A stretch of DNA of 64,000 nucleotides from Gillisia lutea (GCF_021568705.1 NZ_JAKGTH010000007.1:310001-374000), one strand, 5' to 3'; positions 37,108-46,229 are shown, counted from the stretch's first letter. The notes: generated by a model from the letters alone, not told the origin. Made by a program: numbers and translations.

Positions 37108-37137
37108 AAACTCCTGTGGAGAGCACAGGAGTTTTTT
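37108..37137. terminator. bidirectional terminator between manA and the esterase operon
   Basis: A perfect 11-bp stem AAACTCCTGTG (37108-37118) with CACAGGAGTTT (37124-37134) and a 5-nt loop, flanked by A runs on the left and T runs on the right. It therefore works for both convergent operons. Confidence 0.9.
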
Positions 37138-37153
37138 TGGAAACAAAGTAAAA

Positions 37154-38533
37154 TTAATATTCTGTAGTAAAACTGGAAGCAGGTAGCCCCACGTGGTTAA
37201 ATATGTTGGAAGTGCTGGTGTTTCCCCATGAATATCTCACATACATTGGCTTTTTCACTTTAGAAGATCTTAAGACCACCACATCATTTTTAATAGAAAC
37301 TTTTGCCGGATAGAATTTTCTGTCGGTTCCCGCTATCTCAAATTGAGAATTAGTATTTTGCTTATCTAGATATAATCTTTCATTATATTTAAAATAGATC
37401 TTCAGGTTTTTACCATCCGCTTCTGCTCGCTCAAAAAGTGGAGCATATGGATGCAATTTCTTTCCGTAGCTTTCAGTTAAAGCAAGGTTCGCAAACCTAA
37501 GGCCCACATCTATTTTATTGCTTGGGTGAATGTTCTTGATATTTCCAATATCACTAGTCATTACCATTCCGGTATTAGGTAGTTTTAATACGCGTCGCTG
37601 TGCATCTCTCACTTTTACTCCTGAAAATCCTTCACCATAATCATAAGGTGCTATTTGAGCATAATAGAATGGTAAATCTTCATTCCATTTTTCTCTCCAA
37701 CTGTTTATAAGAGAAGAAAATATGGTTTCATAATAATCGGCATTGTCGGTATTGCTCTCTCCCTGATACCACAGGATTCCTTTTATTTTAAATGGGATAA
37801 TAGGAGCTATCATAGCGTTATAAATGCTGGCGGGTTTTCGAGGTCCCCATTCTACATCTGGAATAAGTTTAGCAGCCTTACTTAAGGTTTCATTATTTTT
37901 GATGATCTCTTCCGGCATCCAAACTTCAGCAGGGGTTCCTCCCCAAGTCGAATTAATTAGCCCGATGGGAACATTTAATTCTTCATTCATTTTTCTTCCG
38001 AAGAAATAAGCGATCGCGCTGAAATATTTCATCGTTTGAGGGGTGCTGGCTTCCCAGTTTCCATCTAAATCCTGTTGCGGACACTCAGCTGTTTTATTAG
38101 CAACGGTATAAAACCTTATCTGGTTGTTACGTGCATTGGCAATTTCTTCTTCCGCATTATCAATTCCTGAATTAGCACTCCATTCCATGTTGGATTGCCC
38201 GGAAACCAGCCAAACTTCACCTAATAACACATTCTTAAGCTTGACTTCGTTGTAACCGGAAATCGTAATTTCTTGAGCCCCTCGAATATCAGGAGTGCTT
38301 AAAATGATTTCCCAGTAAGAAGTTTTTAATGGTTTGGTAGTTAACTCTTTTTCATCCCAACTCACTTTTATTTTTATTTCTTCCCCGGGTTTTGCCCATC
38401 CCCAAATCTTTACATCAGCATTGCGTTGTAAAACCATGTTATCTGAAAAGATGGATGGGAGACTAACATTTGAAAAACATTGTGTAGTAAGCATAAGAAA
38501 TAGTAAAAGCGTAAGTGAGCGGAATAATTTCAT
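37154..38533 (-). CDS. sialate O-acetylesterase-like SGNH esterase, secreted
   Basis: A 459-residue protein with signal peptide, of the SIAE/DUF303 family. The nucleophile S114 is in VSGQSNMEWS. Other family blocks are INSTWGGTPAEVWMP, LWYQGESNTDNADYY, and NIHPSNKIDVGLRFA with the probable catalytic His. Despite the name, many relatives in hemicellulose PULs remove acetyl groups from xylan or mannan. Here, with CE2 in the same operon, deacetylation of mannan is the likely role. It is the last gene of the GH9 operon and begins 1 bp after the aldo/keto reductase stop. Confidence 0.85.
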   Translation of the reverse strand: MKLFRSLTLLLFLMLTTQCFSNVSLPSIFSDNMVLQRNADVKIWGWAKPGEEIKIKVSWDEKELTTKPLKTSYWEIILSTPDIRGAQEITISGYNEVKLKNVLLGEVWLVSGQSNMEWSANSGIDNAEEEIANARNNQIRFYTVANKTAECPQQDLDGNWEASTPQTMKYFSAIAYFFGRKMNEELNVPIGLINSTWGGTPAEVWMPEEIIKNNETLSKAAKLIPDVEWGPRKPASIYNAMIAPIIPFKIKGILWYQGESNTDNADYYETIFSSLINSWREKWNEDLPFYYAQIAPYDYGEGFSGVKVRDAQRRVLKLPNTGMVMTSDIGNIKNIHPSNKIDVGLRFANLALTESYGKKLHPYAPLFERAEADGKNLKIYFKYNERLYLDKQNTNSQFEIAGTDRKFYPAKVSIKNDVVVLRSSKVKKPMYVRYSWGNTSTSNIFNHVGLPASSFTTEY

Positions 38534-38534
38534 A

Positions 38535-39533
38535 TTAGTCTGATTTAAGTATTTCTTCTATTTTTTTAAGTTCGTCTTCAGAGAAATCTAAATTCTTTAA
38601 AGAGGCAACATTATCCTCTAACTGTGAGACCTTACTAACTCCCACTAGCACAGAAGTAACTCTACTGTCCTTTAGCAGCCATGCTACAGCCATTTGTGCT
38701 AAGCTCTGATTTCTTTTTTGAGCTATTTCATTGAGTTCTTTTACTTGTTTTATAATCTGTGGGGTGATTTGAGATTCATTTAAATAACTTCCTTCAGTAG
38801 CAGCCCTCGAGTCTTTTGGAATTCCATTTAAATACTTATATGTTAAGATTCCCTGTTGAAGAGGGGAGAAGACAATGCTTCCAACTCCCACCTGCTCCAA
38901 AGTGTCGAGAAGACCGTTTTCCACCCAGCGGTCCATCATGTTGTATCGAGGCTGATGTATCAAGAATGGTGTGCCTAAACTCTTTAGTATATCGGCAGCC
39001 AAAGCAGTGTCTTCTGCTGAATATTGGGAGATACCAACATATAAGGCTTTTCCCTGACGTACAATGTGGTCCAATGCTCTCATGGTTTCTTCCAAGGGAG
39101 TATCGGGATCTGGTCTATGGTGATAAAAAATATCAACATATTCAAGCCCCATTCTTTTTAATGACTGATCTAAACTTGCAATAAGATATTTTCTAGATCC
39201 AAAGTTTCCGTAAGGTCCGGGCCACATATCCCATCCTGCTTTTGTGGATATTATAAGCTCATCTCTATAGTTTTTAAAATCTTCTTTGAATATCTTCCCG
39301 AAATTCTCTTCAGCAGAACCATATGGAGGGCCGTAATTATTGGCCAGATCAAAATGAGTGATCCCATTATTAAAGGCGGTTCTTAAAATATTTCTTGCAT
39401 TTTCGAAATCATCTTGATGTCCGAAATTATGCCATAGCCCAAGGGAAATAAGTGGAAGCATGATTCCGCTTTTTCCGCAACGGCGGTATTGCATAGTTTG
39501 ATATCTATCTTGTGAGGCTGTATATTCTTTCAT
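38535..39533 (-). CDS. aldo/keto reductase (YghZ-like)
   Basis: A 332-residue cytoplasmic NADPH-dependent reductase. AKR landmarks are GLWHNFG, FDLANNYGPPYGSAE (Asp and Tyr of the catalytic tetrad), IISTKAGWDMWPGPYG (Lys), FYHHRPDPDTP (His) and SPLQQGILT. The closest recognisable branch is YghZ/L-glyceraldehyde-3-phosphate reductase-like. Its presence within a mannan operon, coupled to two esterases by gaps of 1 and 8 bp, suggests it reduces a sugar or aldehyde released during mannan use. The actual substrate is unknown. Confidence 0.9.
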   Translation of the reverse strand: MKEYTASQDRYQTMQYRRCGKSGIMLPLISLGLWHNFGHQDDFENARNILRTAFNNGITHFDLANNYGPPYGSAEENFGKIFKEDFKNYRDELIISTKAGWDMWPGPYGNFGSRKYLIASLDQSLKRMGLEYVDIFYHHRPDPDTPLEETMRALDHIVRQGKALYVGISQYSAEDTALAADILKSLGTPFLIHQPRYNMMDRWVENGLLDTLEQVGVGSIVFSPLQQGILTYKYLNGIPKDSRAATEGSYLNESQITPQIIKQVKELNEIAQKRNQSLAQMAVAWLLKDSRVTSVLVGVSKVSQLEDNVASLKNLDFSEDELKKIEEILKSD

Positions 39534-39541
39534 TCTCGTAA

Positions 39542-40621
39542 TTACTTTGTCATTAATTTTTTAAAAAAGGGAATAAGTTGATCGGCCATTTTTTGATGAT
39601 CATCAACATCGGGATGTCCGGTACAACCATGTGCTGTCATGGCTTCAAATTCAAATATCGAGATATTTTTTTCATTAAAATGGGTCTGCACATCTTTTAA
39701 ACATTCCAATAATGTCATATTATTCTCACCACCAATCATAGGACTAGTTAATAGCACTATTTTAGTATCTGGATAACGTTTAAATATTCCTTCTACAAAG
39801 CCAATATAATTTTGTGTGAATTTCTCTTTGCTGAAACTACTTCGCTCTTTTTCGCCATCTCCTAAGGATAGATCGTTTGTGCCTAATGCAATGCTTACAA
39901 TATCAGGAACATCTTTAAAATCTGCTTTTTTAATGCTATCAATATTTAAATATAAATTCTCGTATACATCCGGCATCACCGGCATATCTTCATCATTCCA
40001 ATTACGATACATTCCCATTCCGGAGACACAGTTAAGTTCAAAATCGGTATTTAAAGCTCTTGCTACTCTTGGCCCGTAAGCTAGATAGGCGTTATGTTGG
40101 TCATACCATTCTCCTTCTCCACACGGAATGTCTTTTATTTCGGCACCCATTCCACAAGTAATACTATTTCCAATAAACTCAATTTTGGGCTTGTTTTCTT
40201 CTGTTGGTTTTGAAATATTTTCAGCAGTAATCCCTTTAAAGAATATAGGGCCATTAGAAGCTTCGGTTATTTTATAGATTGCTAAGGCATTGTTCTCCAT
40301 GCTATCAACTAGATCGAACTTAAGCGGGATGCTATCAATTTTATATCTCCCTAAGTATTTTCCATTTAATTCCACTGCAGCATATAAATGTGCATCGGCT
40401 CCACTTTGAATATCTATAATACAACTGTCTCCCTTTACTAAGGCTTTAACCGCTGCTGCAGAGTTGATCAAGGCCACTGCAGAATCTCCCATTTTTTCAA
40501 TCCTTCCCGAATAAACGTAGGAAGAATCTCCAGCAGTGAACTTCTTAGTTTGTTTTGTTTCAGCATTTTTGCATCCGAAGATTAACGTGAGCGCAAATAA
40601 GACAAGGAGTTTATATGACAT
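39542..40621 (-). CDS. CE2-family acetyl esterase, lipoprotein
   Basis: A 359-residue lipoprotein (LIFGC, C17) with the two-domain layout of CE2: an N-terminal beta-sandwich (~30-140, VYSGRIEKMGDSAVAL...) and a C-terminal SGNH hydrolase domain. The nucleophile S153 is in EFIGNSITCGMG, the oxyanion Asn in ALGTNDLS, and the His in GHPDVDDHQK near the C-terminus. CE2 enzymes deacetylate xylo-, manno- and gluco-configured polysaccharides. It probably strips acetyl groups from acetylated glucomannan so that the mannanases can act. An 81-bp gap with a hairpin separates it from the upstream gene. Confidence 0.88.
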   Translation of the reverse strand: MSYKLLVLFALTLIFGCKNAETKQTKKFTAGDSSYVYSGRIEKMGDSAVALINSAAAVKALVKGDSCIIDIQSGADAHLYAAVELNGKYLGRYKIDSIPLKFDLVDSMENNALAIYKITEASNGPIFFKGITAENISKPTEENKPKIEFIGNSITCGMGAEIKDIPCGEGEWYDQHNAYLAYGPRVARALNTDFELNCVSGMGMYRNWNDEDMPVMPDVYENLYLNIDSIKKADFKDVPDIVSIALGTNDLSLGDGEKERSSFSKEKFTQNYIGFVEGIFKRYPDTKIVLLTSPMIGGENNMTLLECLKDVQTHFNEKNISIFEFEAMTAHGCTGHPDVDDHQKMADQLIPFFKKLMTK

Positions 40622-40651
40622 TTTGTATTATTTTTTAATATGGATGATATG

Positions 40652-40691
40652 AAATAAAAAACGAGAAGCATAAAGTTATGAATCTCGTTTT
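40652..40691 (-). terminator. intra-operon terminator/attenuator hairpin
   Basis: A perfect 9-bp stem, AAAACGAGA (40658-40666) with TCTCGTTTT (40683-40691), and a 16-nt loop. On the minus strand it is followed by a T run (TTTTTTATTTC). It lies between the unassigned hydrolase and CE2, 11 bp past the stop, and may reduce expression of the esterase and reductase genes. Confidence 0.65.
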
Positions 40692-40702
40692 AATTTCTAG
40701 AT

Positions 40703-42706
40703 TTATTTTGTTGTTAAGCTAACATAACTGGCGCCTTCCAGTTGAAAACTCAATTGACCATTTGTCACATTAAGGGTTTTGATCTTTTTATATGAATTTT
40801 CCTGATTGGTTAGAAACACCTCCATTGTGTTTATATTCTTAGGCAAACCACTTAACTCCACTTTTCTGGTAGCACCTTTATTTACTATATGAATGGCATA
40901 ACTTCCTTTTTTAGAATCTCCAAATGCAGCGCAGGTAAGCCCTTCTTTATTGGAGGTAATTGGAATTGCAAATAAGCCTTTCTCAGTTTCTCCCAGTTGT
41001 TTTAAATTGAAAAAACGTTGGGTTGGGTGTAACTTCTCTTTTGTGTTACCAAAAACTCCCCCTCCCGAAAGAACCGAATAATCTGAAGTTAGTTGCCACT
41101 GTAAAATGGTAAGAGGTTGTGCAACGTTTAGGATTTTAATGTAAACTTCAATTTCATCTAATGCATAGGTGGGTTCTTCAAATATTTGCGGATATCCCCA
41201 AGCTTGTGCATCTATGCTTCCTTCTCCAATAAAAAGGGGAGCTTTCACCCGATTGGTGATAGCCGCCCATTCTAACAGATTTTCATCTGTCCATGCTCGC
41301 CAGGAATGAAAAGAAACCCCTCCAATATATGCTTTACTCTCAGGATCTCTGGACCCCGGAGTGGCAAAAGGCCAGCCATTCGCATCGGCAGTATCACCTA
41401 ATAAAAATTTGGTATCTAAACCTTGAGATTTAAAATAAGCACCTAATTCTTTTATGAATTCATTGTGCTCTTCAGGGGTCTGCCTTATATCGATACCCAG
41501 ATCGGCTTCATTAAAAGAGAACATAGCCACTTTCACTCCATAGTTTTCTTCTAAATATTTAATGTAAGATGTAATGGAACTGTAAATTTCTTTCTTCTTG
41601 CTAAGGTCTAAAGGGTTTCCTCTCGAGCCATCTAGATTAACACCTCTTGCACGTTCCCCTATAATGGCCCAATCTGGTCCAAACCAACCTGCTAGTATAA
41701 CGGGAATTCCCATTTTATCAAGTCGCTGTGCCATTTCCATAGCTGCTTTAACTTTTGGATCTAAATTTCCTTTTTTTGCTTCTAAAGCAGGATCTTTCTC
41801 TAGATCTGGATGCCATTGTCGCCAGGGCATTTCAACCCTAGACCAGGCAACTCTTAAGTTCTTTAAGCTGTAATCTATTACTTGTGGATCGGCATTCGGA
41901 TTTTGTAAGCGAAAATTTCCTCCAATGCCATCAAAGGGATTCCCTTCTTGTTCTGGGAAAATTTTTAGATTCGCTGGAGATTTATCAATTTCTCCTGAAG
42001 CTTTTATACTGAATTTATTACTGAATGTTTTACCGGCAGGAATATTTTCTGCAGCCATCAAAAAGTTAATTTCAAATTGAGGGTTCAAGGAATCCAAAGC
42101 TTTAATAAAGATCTCTGTAGGGTGTTCAAATGTAATATCCAATTGTCTGGTTGGAGTTTCAATTCGAATAGCCGTTGCAGGAGCTTTGTATGCAATATCC
42201 TTTACTTTGGCAGCTATATCTTTAAAGGAAAGCTCTTCAGGGGTGGTGATCTTAAATTTTGTAGCCGCATTATAAATTTCCGGTAAACTAATTCTAAAAT
42301 ATGCGCCATTTATAAGCGTGTCGACCTCCGAAGAAAATTCAATGGATATTTCAGATCTTCCATTCTCAAAAGACTGAATGCTATTTTTCCAGTCCAATTT
42401 TCCCATTTCATAGCTAAAGATCTTTTTGGAATCTTGCCGTTGAAAGTCGTTTTTCTGGCCTTCTCTTCGGGTCTTCCTTTCTTTATTCTCTTTATCTATA
42501 ACCACTAAATTGGTGTTGAACTCCATCAATTGGTTGTCTACTCGTATCCCTGTAATATTTCCCCAGGTTGAAAATTCTGTCTGAGCATAATTAGTCAATG
42601 GACACAAAAGGCAGAGAAGGAAAAAAGAAAGGCCAAACTTTAGCTGTCTTCTAGGATTATTTTTTAATGTCAAGCTCATCTCTTGTAATTGTGTTTTTAT
42701 ATTCAT
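40703..42706 (-). CDS. unassigned clan GH-A-like glycoside hydrolase (GH30-like), secreted
   Basis: A 667-residue secreted protein (signal ending NYAQ, ~42). Residues ~43-255 form an N-terminal beta-rich domain I do not recognise. From ~262 a (beta/alpha)8 barrel starts with FDGIGGNFRLQNP, reminiscent of the GH30 opening DGFGG. E400 in MFSFNEADLG fits the acid/base and E495 in LFIGEGSIDA the nucleophile of clan GH-A. A C-terminal beta-sandwich (~580-667) resembles that of GH30. The family is uncertain. Context suggests a mannan- or glucomannan-directed exo- or endo-enzyme. Its start overlaps the GH26 gene by 50 bp (or 23 bp from the ATG at 42679). Confidence 0.75.
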   Translation of the reverse strand: MNIKTQLQEMSLTLKNNPRRQLKFGLSFFLLCLLCPLTNYAQTEFSTWGNITGIRVDNQLMEFNTNLVVIDKENKERKTRREGQKNDFQRQDSKKIFSYEMGKLDWKNSIQSFENGRSEISIEFSSEVDTLINGAYFRISLPEIYNAATKFKITTPEELSFKDIAAKVKDIAYKAPATAIRIETPTRQLDITFEHPTEIFIKALDSLNPQFEINFLMAAENIPAGKTFSNKFSIKASGEIDKSPANLKIFPEQEGNPFDGIGGNFRLQNPNADPQVIDYSLKNLRVAWSRVEMPWRQWHPDLEKDPALEAKKGNLDPKVKAAMEMAQRLDKMGIPVILAGWFGPDWAIIGERARGVNLDGSRGNPLDLSKKKEIYSSITSYIKYLEENYGVKVAMFSFNEADLGIDIRQTPEEHNEFIKELGAYFKSQGLDTKFLLGDTADANGWPFATPGSRDPESKAYIGGVSFHSWRAWTDENLLEWAAITNRVKAPLFIGEGSIDAQAWGYPQIFEEPTYALDEIEVYIKILNVAQPLTILQWQLTSDYSVLSGGGVFGNTKEKLHPTQRFFNLKQLGETEKGLFAIPITSNKEGLTCAAFGDSKKGSYAIHIVNKGATRKVELSGLPKNINTMEVFLTNQENSYKKIKTLNVTNGQLSFQLEGASYVSLTTK

Positions 42707-43649
42707 AAACTTCTTTAACTCTTTCTGGGGTATTAGCGGTATGAAGCCAATTAGACCATACCATGAACCAAGACCATTTTGGTTGTACTTCTAAGATGTT
42801 GGTTTTAGGAAGTTGTCCTACTTCTCCAAGGGCAATTGCTTTTCCATTGGCGAGTTCCAGTAATTGCTCATAATCCTTTTGTTCGTAATCATAATGATAC
42901 ACATCTGTAGCTAGAATATCTACGCATTCACTACCCGGGTAGAAATCCTTATAATCGAAAGCTTCATCTTCCGGAATATCTCTTGGTGCATTGGCATTCC
43001 AAACCCAAATCAGGTTATTGAGTTTATGATGGTTTACGTACCTTTGGTACATCATTTTCCAAAGTTTGATATATCCCTCTTCGCCTTTTTTGTTTCCCCA
43101 CCAAAACCAAACTCCATTCATTTCATGATAAGGTCTCCAAAGTACAGGGACGTTTGCTGCTTGTAATTTTTTAAGATGCTCTGCAACTTGATCTATTTGT
43201 GAAATCCATCTTATATTGATCTCGGTGCCAGGAGTGACCAATTCTTTCCATTCCTCATCGGTTAAATCGTCTTGGACACTAGTCTTCCAATCAAATGGAG
43301 CATCGTCAGTAGGTTTTCCTACATGCCACATTAATGTGATAATACTACCTTCTTTATGTTTTTCTATAGCAGCATTTACAATTCGATCTCCGGGATCATT
43401 TTCACCATTCCAGTAAAAATCGGTTCCCCAAACAGCAGGGTATTTACCGCCTAATTCCTGAGCTTCATTATAGAATTGACTGGGATGCTCGTTATAACTA
43501 TGTTGTCCGGACAGAATGTCCTTACCTAGAGATGATATATAACTTAATAGTGCTGCTGCCTCTGGACTTGCGTTCTTGTTTACCGGAAGCTGCTGACTAA
43601 AGCCCGAAGTTGTTGTAAAGCCTATAAATAGTAAGAGTAAATATTTCAT
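42657..43649 (-). CDS. GH26 beta-mannanase, secreted (third copy)
   Basis: A 330-residue GH26 enzyme with a type I signal peptide (cleavage near GFSQ, 19). The acid/base is E176 in LWRPYHEMNGVWFWWG and the nucleophile E276 in IALGEVGQLP. It is a compact single-domain form, shorter than the two lipoprotein GH26 proteins in the window, and presumably soluble in the periplasm or exported. It sits 15 bp after GH9, and its 3' end overlaps the next gene by up to 50 bp, indicating strong coupling with the unassigned hydrolase. Confidence 0.93.
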   Translation of the reverse strand: MKYLLLLFIGFTTTSGFSQQLPVNKNASPEAAALLSYISSLGKDILSGQHSYNEHPSQFYNEAQELGGKYPAVWGTDFYWNGENDPGDRIVNAAIEKHKEGSIITLMWHVGKPTDDAPFDWKTSVQDDLTDEEWKELVTPGTEINIRWISQIDQVAEHLKKLQAANVPVLWRPYHEMNGVWFWWGNKKGEEGYIKLWKMMYQRYVNHHKLNNLIWVWNANAPRDIPEDEAFDYKDFYPGSECVDILATDVYHYDYEQKDYEQLLELANGKAIALGEVGQLPKTNILEVQPKWSWFMVWSNWLHTANTPERVKEVYEYKNTITRDELDIKK

Positions 43650-43664
43650 TTAAGAAGTTGATTT

Positions 43665-46145
43665 TTATTGATTTAATAATTTATCGGCTGCTAATACTAA
43701 GAATAGATAGTCTGTGGTTCCTCCTCCCAAAACGTACTCGGTTTGTTGCCATAAATAAGGCCATTCCAAAAGTTCAGGAAAATCCGGGCGAATTAATGCA
43801 GTTCCAGAACCTATTCCCCCGGGAATGAAAGAAGCTTCTCCACGATTAACACCATAAGCTTGAATTAATGATCTGGATCCTACTCCTGAAGCAAATGAAG
43901 AAGTATTAACTCCAGGATGTACTCCTAAAATGAAGTTCATTGCACTTAGCATATACTTCTTTGGAAAAATATCTGGATAGCTGGTATGGAAATAATACTG
44001 ACGGACCCCAAAATTTTGAATACCCCATCCTGCTCCCCAAATGTCCGGTTCATAAGGCATTCCATAAGGAGTTTTCTTTTCTAGCTCGTTTACCTTGGCT
44101 AAATATCCTTTGACAGCTGCGCGTATTTTTGAATTAAATTTAGAGTCCTTTATTAAAGGAAGGGCAGGACCAACTACCCAACCGGTTTCATCAATTTTTG
44201 AAGCTATTTGATCGGTGTTCTTTACTAGGAAATCGGCATACTTCTTTTCTTTGGTAGTTCTTAAAAGTTCTACCGCAAGACTGATTTTTTGAAGAGGGGA
44301 CTCGGTTTGAGTAATATTCCAAATTTCTTCGGCAATTTTCAAGCACTCATCGGCTAATGAGCTATTATAAGTTTTTAAACTTCTAGCGGCTGCAGCGAGC
44401 GCGGCTGCGGTATTTACTTCTCTATAAGGGTTGTTCTCAGTAAAAACCCATCGATCATCGGGAGCTCCAGGTTGGCCCATTGCAATGTTTTCGTCTTCTA
44501 ACTTATTGGAGAAAATTTCGTTATCACTGTGATTTACCGGATCTCCAAGAAGAACATATTGCCTTTTGGTAGGTACTATAATTCCTCGATAGAATCTCCC
44601 CATAGATTTATATGCTCCAACAATTGATAAGGCACCATGCTCAATTTGTTGTAAGATATCAGGTTTTCCATCTGGTTGAAGTATTTCTACCACTCTTGTA
44701 TCTTGATTAATACTAGTATTATCATACTGTATATCAAATATTTCGTAAATATGGGAAAGACCTTCTACAGTTGAAGCTTGAGATTCTACCCTAAGATCAT
44801 AATCTCCGGCGTCATGCCAACCTCCAATATTAATTCCGGGGACATGCTCTCCGGGTTTGAATTGAGTTAAGGTTTCAGCTCCTTGTAAATAACCATCAAA
44901 GTGATTGTAATTTACGGGAGCCATTCTTGCGTCGTCCATATGGCATAGGCCATGCCACACCTTATAACGATCATTTATTCGCATGTGGCACATTTGAACG
45001 GGTAAGAAATATTCTAAAGTTGGTTGCCAAACATCTCTCTTATAAACATCTTTGTTAATTTGAAATGGTCGGGTACTGAATGCCCCATATTTAACGATAT
45101 ACATTCCCGGAGTCTTAACTTCAGAAAAGTCAAATTGATAATATTTATACCTAAGGAAATCTCCCCAATCTTTAGGGGTTTGAGAAAGTACTTCGGTGAA
45201 GCCACCTTTATTATTAATACGTAGCAGTACTGCTGATTGTAAATCATTATCATTCTTATCAGTTTCAATTACTGCTATTTTTTCTTGGTGTGGATGATAC
45301 CCTACCTGAGAAACCTGCACTACTGGGCTGTATGTGAAATTCTCTACTGTGTGAGGAGTAACAAGCCATTCAATGGCATTTTTAGTGGCACTAGCAGGAA
45401 CAAGCGACCTTACTACAAACCAGCCATTGCTGTGTTTTGCACGACCATCAATTAGTTCTAGATTATTGTTTTGAAGGTTTTTAATGCTTAAGGTTTGTTT
45501 TTCATTTTCAGGTACAATCACTAACTCTTTTCCTGAAGCCATTGGAGTTAGTTGAAATTCATCATCTTGATCGTAAAACCCGGGCCCATTGGCCTGATTG
45601 TTAAAAATTCCAAAGGAATTGTCCATATAATAGGACTTGCCAAATAGATCCCCAGGAAATAATTCAATGTTCATTCCTATTTTACCCACCCACTCTTCGG
45701 GAAGAGGTTGGTCTAGATCTACAATAATTTTGAAAGATTTTCCTTGGGGAACAACTTTAAGCGTGTACGAAAGTTCCAAATCTGGATATATAATTGGATT
45801 AAACCCAGTTTTTTTTGAAATATCTGGGTAGGCCATTTTAACGCTAATTTCTTGAGTGTCCCAGTCTACTTGGCGTTCGCCTACTTTTGGAACAGGCTGC
45901 CATTGTCCTGGTGTTGGTTCCAATCTTAGGTCGCCATTGGTGGCTACTCGAATACCATTCTGTATTATTCCTACTCCTCCTTGATGACTTTCAGGATAGA
46001 AATCGTGAGCAAGCATCACATTTGCACCTCGCATTTCTAAATATTCTTGATCGTTAATAGTGAAAACTTCGGTGGAATCTTTTCTGTTTTGTCCTTGTAT
46101 GTTTAAAACTAAGAGAAAAAACAGCAGATATAAATATGACTTCAT
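43665..46145 (-). CDS. GH9 glycoside hydrolase with N-terminal accessory domains, secreted
   Basis: An 826-residue secreted protein (signal ending IQGQ). Residues ~25-270 form an unfamiliar beta-rich domain. An Ig-like CelD_N domain starts near residue 276 (VVQVSQVGYHPHQEKIAVIE). The (alpha/alpha)6 GH9 catalytic domain runs from ~375 to the end, with the catalytic Asp block GGWHDAGDYDLRVESQ near 435 and the general acid E803 in QQTEYVLGGGTTDY. GH9 enzymes are mainly beta-1,4-glucanases, including exo-acting ones, and some use glucomannan. As first gene of the third PUL operon it supports a glucose-containing mannan as substrate. Confidence 0.9.
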   Translation of the reverse strand: MKSYLYLLFFLLVLNIQGQNRKDSTEVFTINDQEYLEMRGANVMLAHDFYPESHQGGVGIIQNGIRVATNGDLRLEPTPGQWQPVPKVGERQVDWDTQEISVKMAYPDISKKTGFNPIIYPDLELSYTLKVVPQGKSFKIIVDLDQPLPEEWVGKIGMNIELFPGDLFGKSYYMDNSFGIFNNQANGPGFYDQDDEFQLTPMASGKELVIVPENEKQTLSIKNLQNNNLELIDGRAKHSNGWFVVRSLVPASATKNAIEWLVTPHTVENFTYSPVVQVSQVGYHPHQEKIAVIETDKNDNDLQSAVLLRINNKGGFTEVLSQTPKDWGDFLRYKYYQFDFSEVKTPGMYIVKYGAFSTRPFQINKDVYKRDVWQPTLEYFLPVQMCHMRINDRYKVWHGLCHMDDARMAPVNYNHFDGYLQGAETLTQFKPGEHVPGINIGGWHDAGDYDLRVESQASTVEGLSHIYEIFDIQYDNTSINQDTRVVEILQPDGKPDILQQIEHGALSIVGAYKSMGRFYRGIIVPTKRQYVLLGDPVNHSDNEIFSNKLEDENIAMGQPGAPDDRWVFTENNPYREVNTAAALAAAARSLKTYNSSLADECLKIAEEIWNITQTESPLQKISLAVELLRTTKEKKYADFLVKNTDQIASKIDETGWVVGPALPLIKDSKFNSKIRAAVKGYLAKVNELEKKTPYGMPYEPDIWGAGWGIQNFGVRQYYFHTSYPDIFPKKYMLSAMNFILGVHPGVNTSSFASGVGSRSLIQAYGVNRGEASFIPGGIGSGTALIRPDFPELLEWPYLWQQTEYVLGGGTTDYLFLVLAADKLLNQ

Positions 46146-46163
46146 ATGGTAGAAATTAACTAA

Positions 46164-46229
46164 TAAAATTATGCTAATGCCTCAAACAAGGCTTAATACT
46201 ATTTTATCTATTTACTATATCATTTTTTC
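46164..46229 (-). promoter_or_regulatory. GH9-operon promoter with weaker PUL element
   Basis: On the minus strand a 29-bp element (46229-46201) matches the susC and GH26 elements at 20 of 29 positions, with the two ends (GAAAA and GATAAAAT) best conserved. After 29 bp follows TAATTTTA (46171-46164), a one-mismatch -7 box, 18 bp before the GH9 ATG. On the plus strand TATATTTA (46258-46265) lies 28 bp from the other edge of the same element and could drive the divergent epimerase gene. Confidence 0.5.

Noticed and set aside
37154-38533. Sialic acid metabolism from the sialate O-acetylesterase-like gene
   Set aside because: No sialidase, transporter or lyase for sialic acid nearby; the mannan context makes polysaccharide deacetylation more likely.
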